A DNA stretch of 64,000 bases from Ptychodera flava (taxonomy: Eukaryota; Hemichordata; Enteropneusta; Ptychoderidae), in contig NC_091942.1 of assembly GCF_041260155.1 (NCBI RefSeq), positions 16,686,001 to 16,750,000 of the forward strand. Reading direction: 5' to 3'. The translations under genes and the position numbers were made by a program. Shown here piece by piece: positions 13,090-25,133 of the stretch. The notes under the pieces are model-generated. The model was not told where the DNA came from and did no database searches. It saw only the letters and a program-made list of their open reading frames with translations. Position 1 is the first letter of the stretch, and every line of letters begins with the position of its first letter.

Positions 13090-13355
13090 GAGGCACCGTG
13101 GCCCAGTGGTTAGGGTAACGGACTCACGGTCAGAGGGTGGTGATCGAGACCCGGTTCAAGACCTGGTAGGTCCAGAGTAACGGACTCACTGTCGGAGGAC
13201 GGTGAGTTCGAGACTCCAGCACGGTGTTGTGCCCTTGAGCAAGGCACTTTACTCCTCAGTGCTCCATTGGGGGAGTTAGTGGGTTATTACCTCATCCTGT
13301 AATTGGGCTAACGCCTGTTGGATGATGGACTGAATAAAAAAACAAAAAAAAAACC
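13090..13355 (+). mobile_element. tRNA-derived SINE with duplicated head
   Basis: The element begins GGCACCGTGGCCCAGTGGTT (an A-box-like segment) and has B-box-like GTTCGAGACTCC. The segment from TAACGGACTCAC to CGAGAC occurs twice (13116-13152 and 13178-13217), so the tRNA-like head is partly duplicated. The body contains TTGTGCCCTTGAGCAAGGCA, reminiscent of the conserved central domain of Deu/Meta-type SINEs (from memory), and the 3' end is an A-rich tail after GAATAAAAA. It lies between the 3' ends of RRP7A and INTS15. No target duplication was established. Confidence 0.75.
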
Positions 13356-14045
13356 AAACAGATGAGAAACTGAATCAGTTTCAACATCAGGCCTGGTCAT
13401 TAAATCTGAGCTTCACAATGTAGAAAATACTGCAATGTCATGGAATGACATCTGCAATTTCCTTTTGAGGAAAGACATGCAGATACCTTGATGAAGATTA
13501 TTTTTATGTGGTTTGTTGTTACGGATAAATTTATTTAAACGTGCGACTAAAGTTTTTGATATTGCAAAAGTCAGAATGAAAATTCTGATTTCATCAGAGA
13601 CGCACAAGCACAGCAGTCACTCAATCAAGACTTCAAGATCGTGTCAATAAGGTCTTTAATGATAGGAAATCATCTTTCGAAAATGAAAAATTGCAGTTGG
13701 CAGTCACTAAGGAATCTCTGCTAGTCTGCTACTAATAAAAGTGTCCATAAGGACGTCACTGAAAACTGTGTCAAACTCTACTCTCAATATGAAGCAGATC
13801 TTTACTGTCAGTCAGTTAAGAATGGTCTCTAAACACTGAATGCAAACTGTCTAGCAAGGAGAAGACTGCTGGAAGTACTAGTGAATTTCCTTCAATCCAC
13901 CGAAGATTGAGACTTTCAGGCCTAATCTAAATCTGACACTCCCAAGAAGACAATCCTGTGTGTGTTTGGCTTCATCCTGATGACAGATTGCCCTTCTGGA
14001 TTTTCAATGAAAAGTACACAATGGCAGATCCTGGGCTTGATAATC

Positions 14046-17000
14046 TCAATATTCCATTGGCATTCCATGGCTGGCCGGCATCATGGATGTGTTGCCGTCT
14101 CCATATCCAGCCACTTGACTGGCTTCTGTGTGGCTTAACACTATCTGAAGTAGTCTGTTTGGGATAATACAGAGCAGATAATGTAACATCCACTGTATTT
14201 TGTGTACACATACATACCAAGATATACATGCGTGTGTGTGTGTACCGGTGTAATGTTTCTTTCGATGAGCCATTTTTGTAGAATATGAAAACATGCCAGT
14301 ATGTTCCAGGAAAAAAACCCTGATAATTGTAAGGATTACTAAATTTAAGCATAAGTAATGGAGATGGAGTATCTTTTTCCTTACCTGGTTTGTGGCAGTC
14401 CAATACAGATATCCTTCAAATCATCTGCGAAAATATCAATGAAATCACAACAACAGTTTAGAAAAACATTGTGACTGCAAGGTAATTAAGAAGACTCATT
14501 CACTGACACCAATAGGTATGGGACTTCAAAATCTTAAAATTTATCTGTCACAGCTGTTAAAATGAGGTTATTTAAGAGGCAAAGAGAAAACCAAGTACTC
14601 TTAGTCAAGTATTCTCGGTCACACTTTTGGTATTCTTGAGAGTGGCATGTCTTGATTGGCTTGTCAAGGCCAGTACATTGGTCTTTAGCTTCACTGGACC
14701 AATAAAAAATACTGGATTAACAGTTACAACAGTAAATGTTACTGCAGTCTTTTCTTGCAATCTGACTGGTAGCAACACACAGCTAAAGAGGAAGGTACCA
14801 GTGCTCAGTTGATCTTACCTTTGACGCACAACAAAATTCCAGTGGAGAGAGCAACTTGGACAGCCTGTGCAAATCTATCCACTGAAATATCCCCCTGACT
14901 TGGATGAATGTCTTTGTTCAGTTTCTTGACACTGTCACAGATGTCTTTCACCTCCTGAAGACTTACAAGTCCCTTCCTCAAGAGTGATGGGTCAAGCCTG
15001 CGTTCTTGCTGTGCTCCACTGTAGGCAATCATTGTCTCCAACACACTGAGATGCAGTTTGGAATACGTCTGATGGCTTTTCTGTGCAAGGTCTTCTTCAT
15101 TCGACGACAGCAATGGCGCCAACACGCAACAGTTTATCAGTCCAGCTATTGGAGTCACATTTTCTTGAGGCGGATGCTGTTTGTGATATGTTGGAAGTGT
15201 GTTGGGATGCCGGTAGAACAAACTGGACAGACATAACATGGGATCTGCTGATACCCACTCTGTTATCATTTCTAGGAGTGAGGCTGGCATTAAAGACAAC
15301 TTGTCTGAACCTGAAATAGGCAATAAATGAACAACATTTTAGTCATAGTGACAATAAACATGATCAGAAAGGACAGGCACACAGTAAAACTGTCTTTGTT
15401 ACATACATACAGGCAGAGTGACTTTATATATAGTACTTTTACAGCAATTTTCAAGGACCTTTTTAGGGAGAAAATATTATGGTACTAGGTACGATTTTTA
15501 CAACACATTTTATATATTATTTTCACAAAATATCATTTTCTGATTTTTTGAAAATTGCTGGTGGCTTACCAATGCTTCTACTCCAGAATAAAAAGGATTT
15601 GATGTGTTCTACAGCCTTAGTAGGCCCAAAGGATCATGTGATGGCAGTACAAGCAAGCGTGTATGGAAATACACCTATCTCTGTGCATTTGCGCACATGA
15701 GTTTGTTTGTACCGTGGACCGTTCAAATTGCAGGTTTAACCTATTCTCCAGAACCTTCCAGGACTCAATTTCATTTTCAAGGAATTTCAAGGGAGACTTA
15801 AAATTCAAGGAACAAATAACCCTGTATGTGGATAATGTCCATTTCTTTCCAGGGAAAGCGGCTTTTCATGTTTACTTTCATGTTTTGTAGTGGCAAATGT
15901 GAGCAGAGCTAGAAACGTTTTGCTGGAAAATTTCAGATGTACTCCATCAATGGTCATGTCAGTGAGCAGCATTTATTTGATCATACTCGGATTCATGGTC
16001 ATGTCTCTCCCCAAATTCAAGTCCCCCATCCCTCTTTTTGATTCATGAGGTATTACTGTATGACTGAAACAAGGTGTAGAATACTCACCTATTGTGGGTC
16101 TGTACAGCTGTGTGATGGCTGCTAGTAGCTGACATGCGAACATCGGTGAGATGTTGACGACGCTTTGCAAGGTGCCGAGAGAATCTGGTACCAGAAGACA
16201 ATAATCATGAATAATGGCAGATGCAAGATGAGTTACCCAGTACCTTGAAGTCTGTAAGAGAAAAAACACAGCCAACGGTGTTGATGTTCACAGTAAGTCT
16301 ATCTTTCAGTATGATACACAAAGGATACAAATTCAGAGCAAATGCACTTTTGTGAAAGTCAAAATTTAATTTTGCCCCACAGAGTTAACATAGGGATAGC
16401 CATTTTGAATTTCAAGTATCGATAATTTATATTAGTTTGTTTCCATAGAATCAAATTTTGCATGGTGACCCCTGATTTTCATTCTTGACTTCAAAAGGGA
16501 ATGGTTTGAAGTTTCCATAAGGAAATTAGGGGCAAAAGTCTGTGAGCGATGCACACAGAAAGCATTACGGTATTCATCAATGTACAGGTGACTCACAAGC
16601 CAATACTCGGCTGGGGTGTCACATTGATTATTTTTGGTATATTGTTAAGAATTTGTGAGCATGTGTGTGTGTGTGTGTGTTCCTGTGTGTGAATTATGTG
16701 TATGTATGTATGTATGTATGTATGTATGTATGTATGTATGTCTGTCTGTCTGTCTGTATGTGAAACTGTCAGTATTATAAAATACTAACTCAGCGCAAAA
16801 AGTGGGACTATATACACATACTTGTTTTGTCATAAGCACTGCTGCACAGTTCAACACTGAAGTGCACTTGACAGCGACAGCAAGGGAAACAAGTTTACAC
16901 AGAATGCCTCTTTTGTACTCTTCGCCTTGCTGCACTGCAGCTGCACTGAAGAGGACGTCAAATACAGCATTTCGGATGCTGTCTTCCGACTGGTTCTCAA

Positions 17001-20000
17001 AATATCCACAGAACAATTCCAGGAGGTGCAGTTCCTGCTTTGCTGTCAACCTCTGAAAGAATAACAGAGCATAAAATTCTATGAGGTTGCTCATTTTACC
17101 ATTCCAATTTTGGCCACAGTACTGTCAAAACAGATCTAACTGTGGCAAATGACCATAAGCCTTCCTTCAATATTTGTCTGCAGCAATAAAGTTGACCCTA
17201 TATCATGGGAAGAGTTGAATTTAGCTTGATCAATCACTCAAATGATTCCACCAGCAAAACTACTTATTATTTCAACTACTGATAATTTTAGGATATATGG
17301 AAAGTATAATCATCAGTAACGTATCTCATCTTTCTCGATGGTGTTGTGTTTCAATGACATCTGGTACTTTTTCTGTTAGGAAATGTGACAACCAATAACA
17401 TTGCATTGTAGATACTTTATGTTGTGCCATATCACGGAGTCGGTGGGACTGGTAGAAAGATTTATTCATTCATTCAGAAATGACAGAATGTTACTTTATT
17501 GAGCGAGCATAAAATTTAATAAACATAACATTTAGCTACCAACTCTTAATTCTGTCTCCCTACATGTTGCCATCATGTCAATTTTTGGACCATATAGCAA
17601 AAAATACTGCAATTATATGGTGTCGCTCAAATTTGATCAGAATTGGTACATACCAAAGATCAACAATAAGTGTTGTTTCTATCTGTTCAGTGCAGGAAAA
17701 TTTTATGTTGATGTTATGACAATGATTTCTGCTCAGTACAACCAGAAAAACAACAAGAAATATTTAAACCAGAAAAATAAAGAATGACAAAAGTAAATAA
17801 GGTCTAAAACTTTAGGTTCTGGAGGTCAACTTTAGCAACATGCATAGCAGAAACAGCTAGTCCCTCTTAGTTTGAGCATAGACAGTCTTCCCTCTCTACT
17901 GTCTATGGTTTGAGCAGGTCTGTTAATATGTCACAGTTCATAAACAATAACAGGAAATGACTAATTAGCTGTTTCAGTTACTGCCACCACTCCTGCACAT
18001 TTGCAGGATTTCCCCCTTTTCTTACCTAATTTGCATATTTTTGACACTGACATGTTCATTTGAACAACGCCACATTTCAACCCCTGTATCTATCTGTACA
18101 GCAAATACTGTGATGGTAGCTTTGGCGGTATGGGAGCCTTTGCGTGTGACGGACATACATCCGCACATACATACCCACATACATACAGACATACAGACGC
18201 CATCGACTCACCACATAAGCTCTTTTTGGTATTTATATAAATACCAAATATGAGCCACAAACTATGCCACTATGCTGCCAGACATTTTAATTTTAATGTA
18301 GCAATTTCTTGAAATTTCCTCACATCAGCCCTAAACAGTGTATGTGATAATGTAAAATTTCCTCACGTCAGCCTTAAACAGTGCATGTGATGTCAGTCCT
18401 ATACAATACATGTGATACGTAAAATTTCCTCCAGCCAGCCCTAAACAGTGAATATGATGTGTAAAATTTCCTCAAGTCAATCCTATATAGCTCATGTAAT
18501 ATGTAAGATTTCCTCAAGTCAGCCCTATAAAGTGCATATGATATGAAAAATTTCCTACAGTCACTCCTGTATAGCGCATGTAATACTGGCATGTAAAATT
18601 TCCTCAAGTCAACCCTATACAGAGCATGTAATAGGTAAAATTTCCTTAAGTCAGCTTTACAGTTACTGAGTATCTGTGATACGTAAAATTTCCTATAGTC
18701 AGTCCTATATAGCGCATGTACAGTAATATGTTAAATTTCCTCAAGTCAGCCCTGAACAGTGCCTTTGATACATGTGTATGCAAAATTTCCTACAGTCGGT
18801 AGAATTGATGTGGCTTACCTAGCAAACTGAACTATCCCTACGGGTAAGTTTTCCCTAGATGATGCAGAAAGCATCGCAATTTGCAGGCAATGGGTCTTGT
18901 GATTGTTATTTTGCATCATTTCCTTTGTTAAACTGCACTTTGGGAAACCCTAAGAAGCACCTTACCTTCCTAAAATGAGTCAAATTGATAGTGCAACAGA
19001 AGATGAACTCGTCAATAATCCTAACGACGTTCTCAGCATAAGGTAGAGGCTGTTTTGCCGGGTTGTAATTCTTGAAGTAAGAGCTCAGCATCAGAAGTAC
19101 ATCCTTGGCACACTGAGGAAATTCTGCTTTCCCAAGCAATGAGCGTGTTTCTGGCAGTGCTGCGAAGGCTTTCGGATCACCAAGGCGAAGTTCTAGTCAG
19201 AGGAAATGATACACAATAGCATGGCTGTTTAGTTGCATCTTTCACTTGATTGTCTCAACAGCCCAACACAGTATAGAATGTCACTCTGGGGAAATACTTG
19301 TGTGGAGTATCCCTTCCCCATCTGCCAAGTCAGTAATAAGCACTATTAAAACCAAAAGCATGGTATGTACTATTTTCACCCACTCAGCTTGGTCTATTTA
19401 AGCTGCTTTAGTCCCAAAACTGCTTTTACAGTATCTCTGTTTTCAGAGGCCTTCAAATGATCAATATTTTGTTGAAATTTATCATATGAGACACATTGTG
19501 CTTCACTAGTTTTAACCAACTTGACCTGATGGTGAAATATGAACTTGGCAAGATAAGGGGAAGTTCTGTGTTTGGAAATTATACTAAATATTGAATAAAT
19601 AAATAAATAATCAAACTGATAAGGAAGTAAAACATAACGATTCACTGTGTTGAACTAGTCTAGAACACGTAACAGAGAAGGAATCATGACTGGAATGATG
19701 CCCTAAATTGCCCATTATTCATCATTCGTTGTTATTAGTCTGATCCCTCTATCACATGGTTGTACAAACTTCCTTTGTCACATCAATGTGCATGTCCGAC
19801 ACTGCCCTTGACAGCACAGTGCAACAAGGCCCAGTGAAAGGCTTGCGTGACTAGGTGCCTAGGTGACTCACTTTCACATTAAGAACACTACACTTGCATC
19901 TAGACACAGCCTATTGGGTACCATTGGTCAGGCGGGTCGCAATGGTGCAGGAAGTGCTGCAATGTGCCAAGAATTGCTCTTATCAGATTGTTCAACACTT

Positions 20001-21710
20001 CAGCCACAATTTACAGTGTATTAACTTCAACCATGGGTTTCTCATTCATACTCATAGCAAGTACTTTTCCTTTATATGTTACTTGAAGTGCATATCAATA
20101 ACTTCTTAAGGTAGAACGTACCTCGGGGACAGACATTCGGACTCTCAAACTTTTACAGTTCTCTTCTGATATACCACATGTGGGGGTTAATTTTAAAGCT
20201 CATGGTGAAAGAAAACTTTTAACCGGCTTAGTTTTTCGAAATTCGAAAATTTTTATTCTTCGCCATAGAGTTAACACAGGGATGGCGGCCATTTGAATTT
20301 CTAATATCGGTAAATCTTGGGTAATTTGTTTCTCTAGTACCAAAATTTGTGCGGTGACCCCCTATTTTTATTCTTGATTTTGAAAGAGAATGATTGAAAG
20401 ATTCCTTGAGGAAAGTTAGAGCAAAAGTTTAAGTCTTTCACTTTCGAGGTGCATATTACCTTAAACGTGTGTTGAATATATTGTTCCGGATTATACCACA
20501 GTGGTGAACTCGTGTCAAACTTTTAGTATTTTGCATTCAGCAGTGATATGCAATGCCATGTATGGTATACATTGAATCAAAAGACTTGAAGTCTGAGTTC
20601 CCAACTTTTTTATGCACTGTTAGGCCAAATAAAAAAATATGTGCTGTTCCGATTACATGGTTTTCAAAAATAGGGTAGGTAGGTAGGGAATTTTTTTTTT
20701 TTTGCAATTTTTTTTTTATTCCTCAATGTGCATTTTGTACGCGTTCAAACAAACTATCAGTAAATAATTTCCTCATGAAACACACTCAAATTGAATATCA
20801 AACTATTAAAATAAAATAAAATCGCGTGATTCATGCGTTTCATGTTTTTCATATAGTTATGCTTACTTCCTGGTTTATGAAGCTCAAAAAAGTCTAGGGT
20901 CAGAGGATAAAATTGGGGTAGGTCGGGTAATCGGAACAGCACATATTTTTATTTTGGCCTGTTATGATTCATGCTCTGGTGGTCTCCCAAGCTCCACTGA
21001 CTTCAAATTATTGGTTGAACTGATTATTTTTGGCATACTGGACACATCACTTTCAGACTCTACTACCTGCACGGTTGATCTGGCTAAAGTGATGGACCCT
21101 GCAGTTTTCAACAGGCTACATTACAGCTACGAGTAGAAGTATCAATAATGGCTATCCGAACAGTTTGCGTACCAATTACGCATATCACTAATTATAACAC
21201 TAAGATATGTCATTACACTTGTATCTGTTAATTAACTGTCACTTTCAACATTCAATTGAAATTAACATCAGTCAAGTCACTTTTACTTTCAGCATCCTAT
21301 AGAGATGAAGATCATATCATAAACACTTTGCATTCAGCAGCAGAATGACATATCTTCTGTATTTAAGCAGAGGTAAAGCACCATTAAAAACATTGTAACT
21401 GTGCATAGTAGGTGATGCAGTAGTGCGTAAATCTAGGTTAGTGACAAAGCTCTAGCCAGTTTTGGCATTGATATCGATGATACCGGTAAACATACCTGGT
21501 AAATAAAACAAACTACACTGTACACAACACTCAATACACCTATGGGCTATACTGTATACACGTCAAAGTCCTTTTTCCAAAACGCTGCTGCCGCCGTTTC
21601 AGAAATAACAACTCTTCTTCGCACGGACAAAACTTGACACGGTTATGCACATACCTTACTCCTCAAACTAAACAGTTACAATAACACTTACTTTCACTGA
21701 CATTGTCCAT
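14046..21710 (-). CDS. INTS15: Integrator complex subunit 15 (C7orf26 homologue)
   Basis: Seven exons join in frame on the minus strand to 426 residues (human about 449): 21692-21710, 18966-19192, 16822-17052, 16089-16251, 14819-15310, 14385-14424, 14046-14154. INTS15 is a helical-repeat subunit of Integrator, the nuclear complex that cleaves snRNA 3' ends and attenuates transcription; it is known to associate with the INTS10/13/14 arm. Diagnostic matches include LQEL-like KQELHLLELFCGYF, KLVSLAVAV, HDYCLLVPDSLGTL, KLHLSVLETM, SVDRFAQAVQVALSTG and DDLKDICIGLPQTRLLQIVL. The start is a Met in a 19-base exon with a GTAAGT donor in phase 1; it is the weakest exon call. The C-terminus is short and Met/Gly-rich (GYGDGNTSMMPASHGMPMEY) where the human protein has a Pro/His-rich tail. 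Introns hold MITEs, microsatellites and a minisatellite. Convergent with RRP7A. Confidence 0.95.
16350..16550 (-). mobile_element. Diverged relative of the 20106-20464 MITE
   Basis: Shares in the same order AGAGTTAACA.AGGGAT, a CATTTGAATTTC-like run, GGTGACCCC, ATTCTTGA and GGAAA.TTAG..GCAAAAGT with the element in intron 1, but both ends are eroded. Confidence 0.55.
16660..16757 (+). repeat. Compound microsatellite (TG)n(TATG)n(TCTG)n
   Basis: Runs of TG, then about ten TATG and four TCTG units in INTS15 intron 3, next to the exon 3 donor side. Confidence 0.95.
17877..17907. repeat. Short perfect hairpin
   Basis: CATAGACAGT and its exact complement are separated by an 11-base loop in INTS15 intron 2. 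It resembles the core of the palindrome at 5378-5481 (both contain an ATAGAC stem), but the relation is uncertain. Confidence 0.5.
18300..18800 (+). repeat. Minisatellite, 40-60 bp unit
   Basis: About ten copies of a unit built on GTAAAATTTCCTCAAGTCAG followed by CCCTATA.AGTGCATGTGAT. Unit length varies by insertion. The minus strand stays partly open, giving a repetitive LYRxDLRKFY peptide; this is a by-product of the repeat, not a gene. Located in INTS15 intron 2. Confidence 0.85.
20106..20464. mobile_element. MITE with TTAAGGTA inverted ends
   Basis: Ends are inverted: TTAAGGTAGAACGTACCTCG on the left and the complement of TTAAGGTAATATGCACCTCG on the right. Length is 359 bp and there is no coding capacity. 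The TTAA could be the target duplication (piggyBac type) or part of the end itself; two copies in the window do not settle it. Confidence 0.7.
20623..20959. mobile_element. Harbinger-like MITE, copy 2
   Basis: Same family as 10036-10392, in INTS15 intron 1, inverse orientation. Both ends retain GTGCTGTTCCGATTAC-type sequence and GGTAGGT motifs. TTA precedes the left end (20620-20622) but the right flank reads TGT, so the duplication is lost or the end has changed. AT-rich interior. Confidence 0.7.
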
Positions 21711-21900
21711 ATTACGAACTTCATGCAACGAGGTCTCTTTTGGTTCCCTATCCCTTTTCTACCGCTGGGTGCGCTGTGTTCGTCAGGGGCCGGGTCAGGT
21801 CACGGGTCAGATGTATGCGGCATTCTATCCATGGCTGTGATTGGACGACACTATTGAACATGTTGATTGGCTTATAAAGTTTCACGGGCGCAGTCTGCAG
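21711..21900 (-). promoter_or_regulatory. Upstream region of INTS15 with two CCAAT boxes
   Basis: On the minus strand CCAATC occurs twice, at 21839-21844 and 21865-21870, 130-160 bases before the start codon, with GC-rich sequence (CCGGGTCAGGTCACGGG) between. This is the only GC-rich patch near the gene's 5' end. The rest, to the start of the giant element at 22138, holds nothing recognisable. Confidence 0.55.
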
Positions 21901-22137
21901 ACGATCAAACTGGTGTTCTCCTTTGAAAAAAACTCGATTTTGTCATTCAGTAGAAGGTACGCACTTTCGGAAAGCAATCGCCGACGCATTTCACCTCATG
22001 CGTTTTATAATTCAAACCGAAACAGATTGATTTTTTGAAGGCTTGTGTTGATGGTGACTGCCTTGCATAGTTGCCGACCGCCATGTTCCGCATCCCTATC
22101 ATCAGCTAATACCTGTTCCGTACGGTGGCCCCTACAC

Positions 22138-23172
22138 GCCACGGAACTCTATTACTTTTTAATATAAACTCTAATTTTTCTTGACAATATCTTTAATATT
22201 TGTAAGAGATTTTATTTCTCCACCGCAAACTTTTAATTTTGTACGGGCAACTTTATCTTAACATTATCTTAACTTTAACTTCTCGAAAGTAGTTTTAGTT
22301 TTAACCATAAACAAAATATGTTTCTCAAAAGTATTTTTTATTTTGTAAAACAAAAGTAAAATTTTTCAAGATAACAAATTCCCCTACACGTCATGGAAAT
22401 TTATTACTTTTGAACATAAACTCATATTTCTTGACAATATATTTAATATTTGTAAGAAATTTTATTTCTCCACAGCAAACTTTTATTTCTGAACGGGGAA
22501 ACTTTATTTTTGGGGCAAACTGTTTTAAAAACTTTGTACAAAAAAACTTTAACTTTAAAAAATAACTTTAACTTTGAACAAAATATTTGTTTCTCAAAAG
22601 CGTTTTTTATTCGAAAAGAAGTAAAAATTGTTCACAGCAAGAGTTGAAGATTTTTGCTAAGCGCGAACTGAGTTACTTAAATGACATAACCTTATGTCTT
22701 TAGAGCAGAAAACTTAAATTCTTAAAGAAAAGTTTTATTTTCCAAGAGTAAAATTAATTTCTTTATGGAAAAAAGATTTTCTCAGAGCAGCAAATTGAAA
22801 TACAGAGAATAAAACTTTTTTCTCAATGGCGAGAAATTATTTTCTGAAGACAACAAAACTAATTCCTTCAAGATATATTTTCTACATATGAGTGTGGTTT
22901 AAGAATTTGGTAAAACTGAACTGAGAAAGAACGAAAAAGGAAGGATGAAAAAGTCAAACTTACTTTTCTTCAGAGCGAAATTCATTTCTGAGAGGAGAAA
23001 TATTTCATGTGAGGGCGCAATTACCTATAATGCATAGCAAACTCTTTCTAGCGAGAGTAAACATATTTTGGGGAAGAGTAAAACATTTTTCCGACGAGCA
23101 AAACTTTATTTTAACGGCGGCGGAAGTTAAAGTATCCCACCATGCAACACCCAAGTTTGATGACCCAGAGTC
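22138..23172 (+). repeat. Left terminal inverted repeat, outer part
   Basis: Aligns in inverse orientation to 58860-59898 with few small gaps. Begins with two tandem 245-base subrepeats (CCTACACGCCACGGAA at 22131 and CCTACACGTCATGGAA at 22384). The remainder is made of short reiterated A/T-rich blocks alternating AAACTTTTATTT, TTTCTC and GAGAGNAAA. Ends with ATGCAACACCCAAGTTTGAT and CCAGAGT, where the insertion begins. Confidence 0.9.
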
Positions 23173-24457
23173 TCCGAGACAACCATGACTGACTTCATCG
23201 GCGATACAGGCACGCTAGCCCGGCCCTAGCTGCAGTACAGTACCTCGAGGTTTTACCTGGGTATTTGGGTCGGACGGTTTGCCGTACTGTACTGCAGCTA
23301 GCCCGGCCCTACCCTGCCTGCGTACGATGCTGTGTGTTGTGGCCATAACGCCGGGAACACACAGCATCGTATGCAGGGCTATGGGCACGGGCACGCAAAC
23401 GAGTCAGTTCAACAGTTGCCACTTGTCTGAGTCCCCGAAGAACGGTTTTGTGTTTGAGTGATTCGTCCTGACAACAGACGTTGTGCGACTGGATGGACCG
23501 CATTGGGTTCCTTCATTAGCTCTGCATGGGCTGCGTGTTACAAGCGTTATGCGCCAGTCAATGTAAACCCCACTCCCCCCACCTCGGGGTTTAGTGGGGG
23601 ATTTGGAAATTAGTCCTGTGAAATCTGCCAAATGCCCCACCCCCTGGGGCAAGACAATCCGGAAAATCCCCACCTAAACCAAGTAAATCCCCCACATACG
23701 GGGTGGGGAATTTGTAAATTCCTACACACAACCACTCTTTGGAATTTTCATGTCGTAAACAACCTGCATCAATATAAAAAGTTCATGTTCAACTTTAGAA
23801 CAATTTTTATCATTTAAAACCGGGTTTTGTGACATTTATGCTGTTCACAAATGTCTATCACAATCAACACAAATAGATCCAGGAAAATAACATACTTTTT
23901 GCATTTGTTTTTCAGCCACTTATACTGTGACCAGATAAAGTGTTGAGGTGTCACTGTCACGTCACCTATTTTGGAGCAAAAATTTACAATATTTTTCAGT
24001 CTATTTGCTTGTATGTTGTCAGGCATAAACACATTTCAGGCTAGAACAAATGATTTAGTTAGATCGAAACACCAGATGTATCACACAAGACATGTCGCCT
24101 CAATAAACTAATTAAAGCTGATGAACAAGATACATGATGTCCAATCTCACAAGTGCAGCTGTTTTGTCTTCTCGCTCTCATGTTACAAGCACAATTACAA
24201 TTCTACATCAGTCATGCACTGATTTAAAACAAGCAGAGGAATTAAAATTCACAATGATCCGTGTTTATTCATCACAATACACGGCAGAAAGATACTGTGT
24301 AAAACTCAACAGAACAGATGATCAGAATGATCACAATGATGAAACAGAACTGTTTCCCTAGCTATATGGGTCATCATGAATAAATTTGATAATACATTTA
24401 GCGGACATAAAAAGGAATCCCGTCGTGACCGAACATGTTTTCCAAATACACAAGCAA

Positions 24458-24792
24458 TTTAAAGGGACAAAGTCGGCCATTTTTCATGAATTTTGTTTGA
24501 TGTGAGATACTACTTATATTGTTTGACATGTCAAAAGATACCGAAAGAATGGCTGACCATGCTATATTCGACCCCGGTTTTAGACAGGATACATGCAAAC
24601 CATCGCAAAAATGAATTCATGGTCATGACCATTAATTCGTTTTCGCGATGGTTTTACTTAATTTTTATAAAACTGGGGTCGAATATATGTATGGTCACTC
24701 ATTCATTCAGTATCTTTCAACATGTCAAACAAAATATGTAGTATATCGCATCAAACAAAATTCATGAAAAATGACTGACTTTGTCCCTTTAA
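24458..24792. mobile_element. MITE with TTTAAAGGGACAAAGTC ends
   Basis: Inverted ends TTTAAAGGGACAAAGTC and GACTTTGTCCCTTTAA extend inward over more than 100 bases (TTTTTCATGAATTTTGTTTG and complement), so it is nearly a foldback. A degenerate half copy may lie at 48335-48380 (GAAAAATGAGTGACTCTGTT). Confidence 0.8.
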
Positions 24793-25133
24793 GCTTTATC
24801 AAAAATAGAGTTGACCCGGAGGTCATTTTAGTGCTGGACCATGTCGATGACGCATCGTGAACATCCGAAATGTCACGCTCACGTGGGAAAATGTGAGAAA
24901 TTTTGCATATGGTATGTTCAGTTTTCTAAAACATAAGAATACACGGCAGATGAAAATCATTTGTTTAGTTATCGATATTTAAGCCATCAATCACAAATAT
25001 ACTGTCATACACACCTCTGAATATTGCTGCATCGCGTTCATCAATAGCCAGTTGAAAAGCTGCTTACCGGCCCACATGGCCTTGACAGCCACCTTTCGCC
25101 ATGCTACCGCTCTGAACAACAACATACCATTAC

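Noticed and set aside
13090-13170. A tRNA gene
   Set aside because: A- and B-box-like motifs are present but no cloverleaf forms, the head is duplicated and a SINE body and A-rich tail follow.
13972-14403. A 143-codon minus-strand open frame
   Set aside because: It overlaps INTS15 exons 6 and 7 in another frame; the spliced INTS15 reading is conserved, this one is not.
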